A stretch of DNA of 5,350 nucleotides from Firmicutes bacterium UBA2296. Lineage in GTDB: Bacteria > Bacillota > UBA994. Within the stretch, counting starts at the first letter, position 1; each line of letters begins with the position of its first letter. A program made the translations under genes and the position numbers. Below are positions 4,638 through 5,350 of the stretch, piece by piece. The notes beneath the pieces are model-generated. The model was not told the DNA's origin and did no database searches. It saw nothing but the letters and a program-made list of their open reading frames with translations. The DNA lies in the NCBI GenBank assembly GCA_002345475.1, contig DDWC01000147.1:1-5350 (forward strand), read 5' to 3'.

Positions 4638-4777
4638 CAGGCTCCAGCCCACAGACAACAGACAACAGGCAACATGCTTACTCCCACCAAGCGCCAAGCG
4701 CTAAGTGCTAAGCGCCCTGCGCCCCCCGTGCGCTGACTGCCGAGTGCAGAATGCTTACCCTCCACCCAGCGCCAAGC
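4638..4777. repeat. Long degenerate 7-bp tandem array (20 units)
   Basis: Twenty consecutive heptamers can be read from 4638 with no register break. They include CAGACAA at 4652 and 4659, CAGGCAA at 4666, CCAAGCG at 4687 and 4694, CTAAGTG at 4701, CTAAGCG at 4708, AGTGCAG at 4743 and AATGCTT at 4750. The sequence flavour changes along the array in blocks of two to four similar units. The final part (4732-4766) matches 25-59 at 31 of 35 positions. Confidence 0.8.
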
Positions 4778-5023
4778 ACAAGATGAGGTTCCCCCTGTGC
4801 TACCCAGTGTCTCCCGTCAGTGGTCCCTGTGTCCGGGTTTCCTCTCTATCGCCTAGCGGCTGGCGGCTGGAGCCTGGCGGCTGATGGCTCAATCCCAGTG
4901 TTCCCAGTGTCATTTTAATGCGAAAGAAGGATATTTACTCCCCGCGTGGAAAAAGTTTCTGTGGAGGGGTGGCAATACGAAATGAGTTAGCCCAAATCCC
5001 GTCCGTCTTCATAGAAACAAGGA
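4778..5023. other. Spacer before the hydrolase gene, with one heptamer array and CCCAGTGT repeats
   Basis: A heptamer array at 4853-4894 (CTAGCGG, CTGGCGG, CTGGAGC, CTGGCGG, CTGATGG) is bracketed by CCCAGTGT words at 4803, 4894 and 4903. Beyond 4912 the sequence becomes more A-rich and unrepetitive. A hydrolase promoter is expected here, but I found no pair of hexamers good enough to name. Confidence 0.6.
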
Positions 5024-5055
5024 AATAGCCGCTGCCCCTACAGGTAGCGGCTATT
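5024..5055 (+). promoter_or_regulatory. 13-bp hairpin just upstream of the hydrolase ribosome binding site
   Basis: AATAGCCGCTGCC pairs with GGTAGCGGCTATT over 13 positions (one G-U wobble) around the loop CCTACA. It ends 8 nt before the GGGG of the ribosome binding site. There is no T-run after it, so it is not a standard plus-strand terminator. It may be a leader structure, an mRNA-stabilising hairpin or a weak minus-strand terminator. Confidence 0.65.
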
Positions 5056-5073
5056 AAAAGAAAGGGGATGTCA

Positions 5074-5350
5074 ATGTTTTACGAGAACGAGCTGGGTTCG
5101 GTGTTCTACCAGGTGTACGGACCCGATGACGCTCCGGCCATTATGTTTTTGCACGGTGTCGCCATGGACCATCGCACCTTTGCACATCAGGTGGAGGCAC
5201 TCAAGGATGCATACCGGGTCGTTGTCTGGGATATGCCCTATCATGGCAAGTCCTCGTCCCTGGACAAATCTCTGCGTTTTTCCAGGACTGCGGCGGACTT
5301 TGCCATCGGTATCTTGGACACACTTGGCATCCAGAAGGCTGTTATGGCGG
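5074..5350 (+). CDS. Alpha/beta hydrolase fold protein (5' part, runs off the window)
   Basis: The first 92 residues are visible. They match the N-terminal half of alpha/beta hydrolases: AIMFLHGVAMDHRTF (22-36) with the HG of the oxyanion-hole turn, then VVVWDMPYHGKS (49-60), the usual strand and D.PGHG.S-like turn. The nucleophile elbow (GxSxG) would lie just past the window end, so catalytic competence cannot be judged. There is no signal peptide, so it is probably cytoplasmic. ATG at 5074 is preferred because AAAGGGG (5061-5067) is 6 nt upstream; the in-frame ATG at 5068 abuts that site. The substrate is unknown: lipase, esterase, haloperoxidase-like and C-C hydrolase relatives all share this pattern. 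It has its own leader, separated by over 1 kb of repeats from the M56 gene. Confidence 0.88.
   Translation, partial: MFYENELGSVFYQVYGPDDAPAIMFLHGVAMDHRTFAHQVEALKDAYRVVVWDMPYHGKSSSLDKSLRFSRTAADFAIGILDTLGIQKAVMA

Noticed and set aside
4298..4765. 155-codon open frame on the minus strand
   Set aside because: It runs through the inverted-repeat element, T-rich tract and heptamer array; the product is low-complexity and has no ribosome binding site or recognisable domain.
3994..4894. Possible CRISPR array because of repeated short blocks
   Set aside because: Units are 5-10 bp, degenerate and without uniform spacers of about 30 bp; no cas gene is present.
4969..5028. A 19-codon GTG-initiated frame upstream of the hydrolase, a possible leader peptide
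   Set aside because: The purine-rich GGAGG is too close to the GTG (about 1 nt), and the peptide shows no attenuation-type codon run.

Overview
The window looks like chromosomal DNA of a Gram-positive Clostridia-type bacterium. The grounds are strong AGGAGG-type ribosome binding sites, a BlaI-family repressor paired with an M56 (BlaR1-like) membrane metallopeptidase whose N-terminus has the LWAVVLFRLICP-type signature common in Firmicutes, and roughly balanced base composition. The repeat-rich spacers recall Peptococcaceae-like genomes (Desulfotomaculum/Pelotomaculum relatives), but that placement is a guess.

Layout. (1) Positions 71-571, minus strand: a complete SOUL-family heme-binding-like protein, with a compact promoter and ribosome binding site. 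(2) About 575-1345: a spacer without a credible gene. It holds an 11-unit 7-bp-periodic degenerate array, a palindromic repeat, a 104-bp element with terminal inverted repeats, two long hairpins and an approximately 10-bp-phased ATCAG array. (3) 1349-3983, plus strand: a two-gene operon. A consensus-like promoter overlaps two copies of GTCTA-N6-TAGAC, followed by a BlaI-type winged-helix repressor and, with a 4-bp ATGA overlap, an M56 peptidase carrying a large C-terminal domain that is not a penicillin-binding domain. (4) About 3984-5020: a second spacer made almost wholly of repeats. It holds three more heptamer arrays, two CTGAT arrays phased at about 10 bp, T-rich tracts, a full and a half copy of the terminal-inverted-repeat element, and a 78-bp direct duplication. 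(5) 5024-5350: a strong 13-bp hairpin directly before the ribosome binding site of an alpha/beta hydrolase gene that runs off the window.

How the parts fit. The repressor/peptidase pair is most simply read as a self-regulated signalling unit: the membrane peptidase senses something outside the cell and inactivates the repressor, which otherwise sits on the paired operators. No beta-lactamase or other obvious target lies beside it. The SOUL gene and the hydrolase have their own control regions and are not visibly tied to the system.

The most unusual property of the window is its spacers. Degenerate tandem arrays with two sharp periods (7 bp and about 10 bp) recur at several loci, in different sequence flavours, and lie close against gene ends. 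No CRISPR array, tRNA or rRNA was seen.
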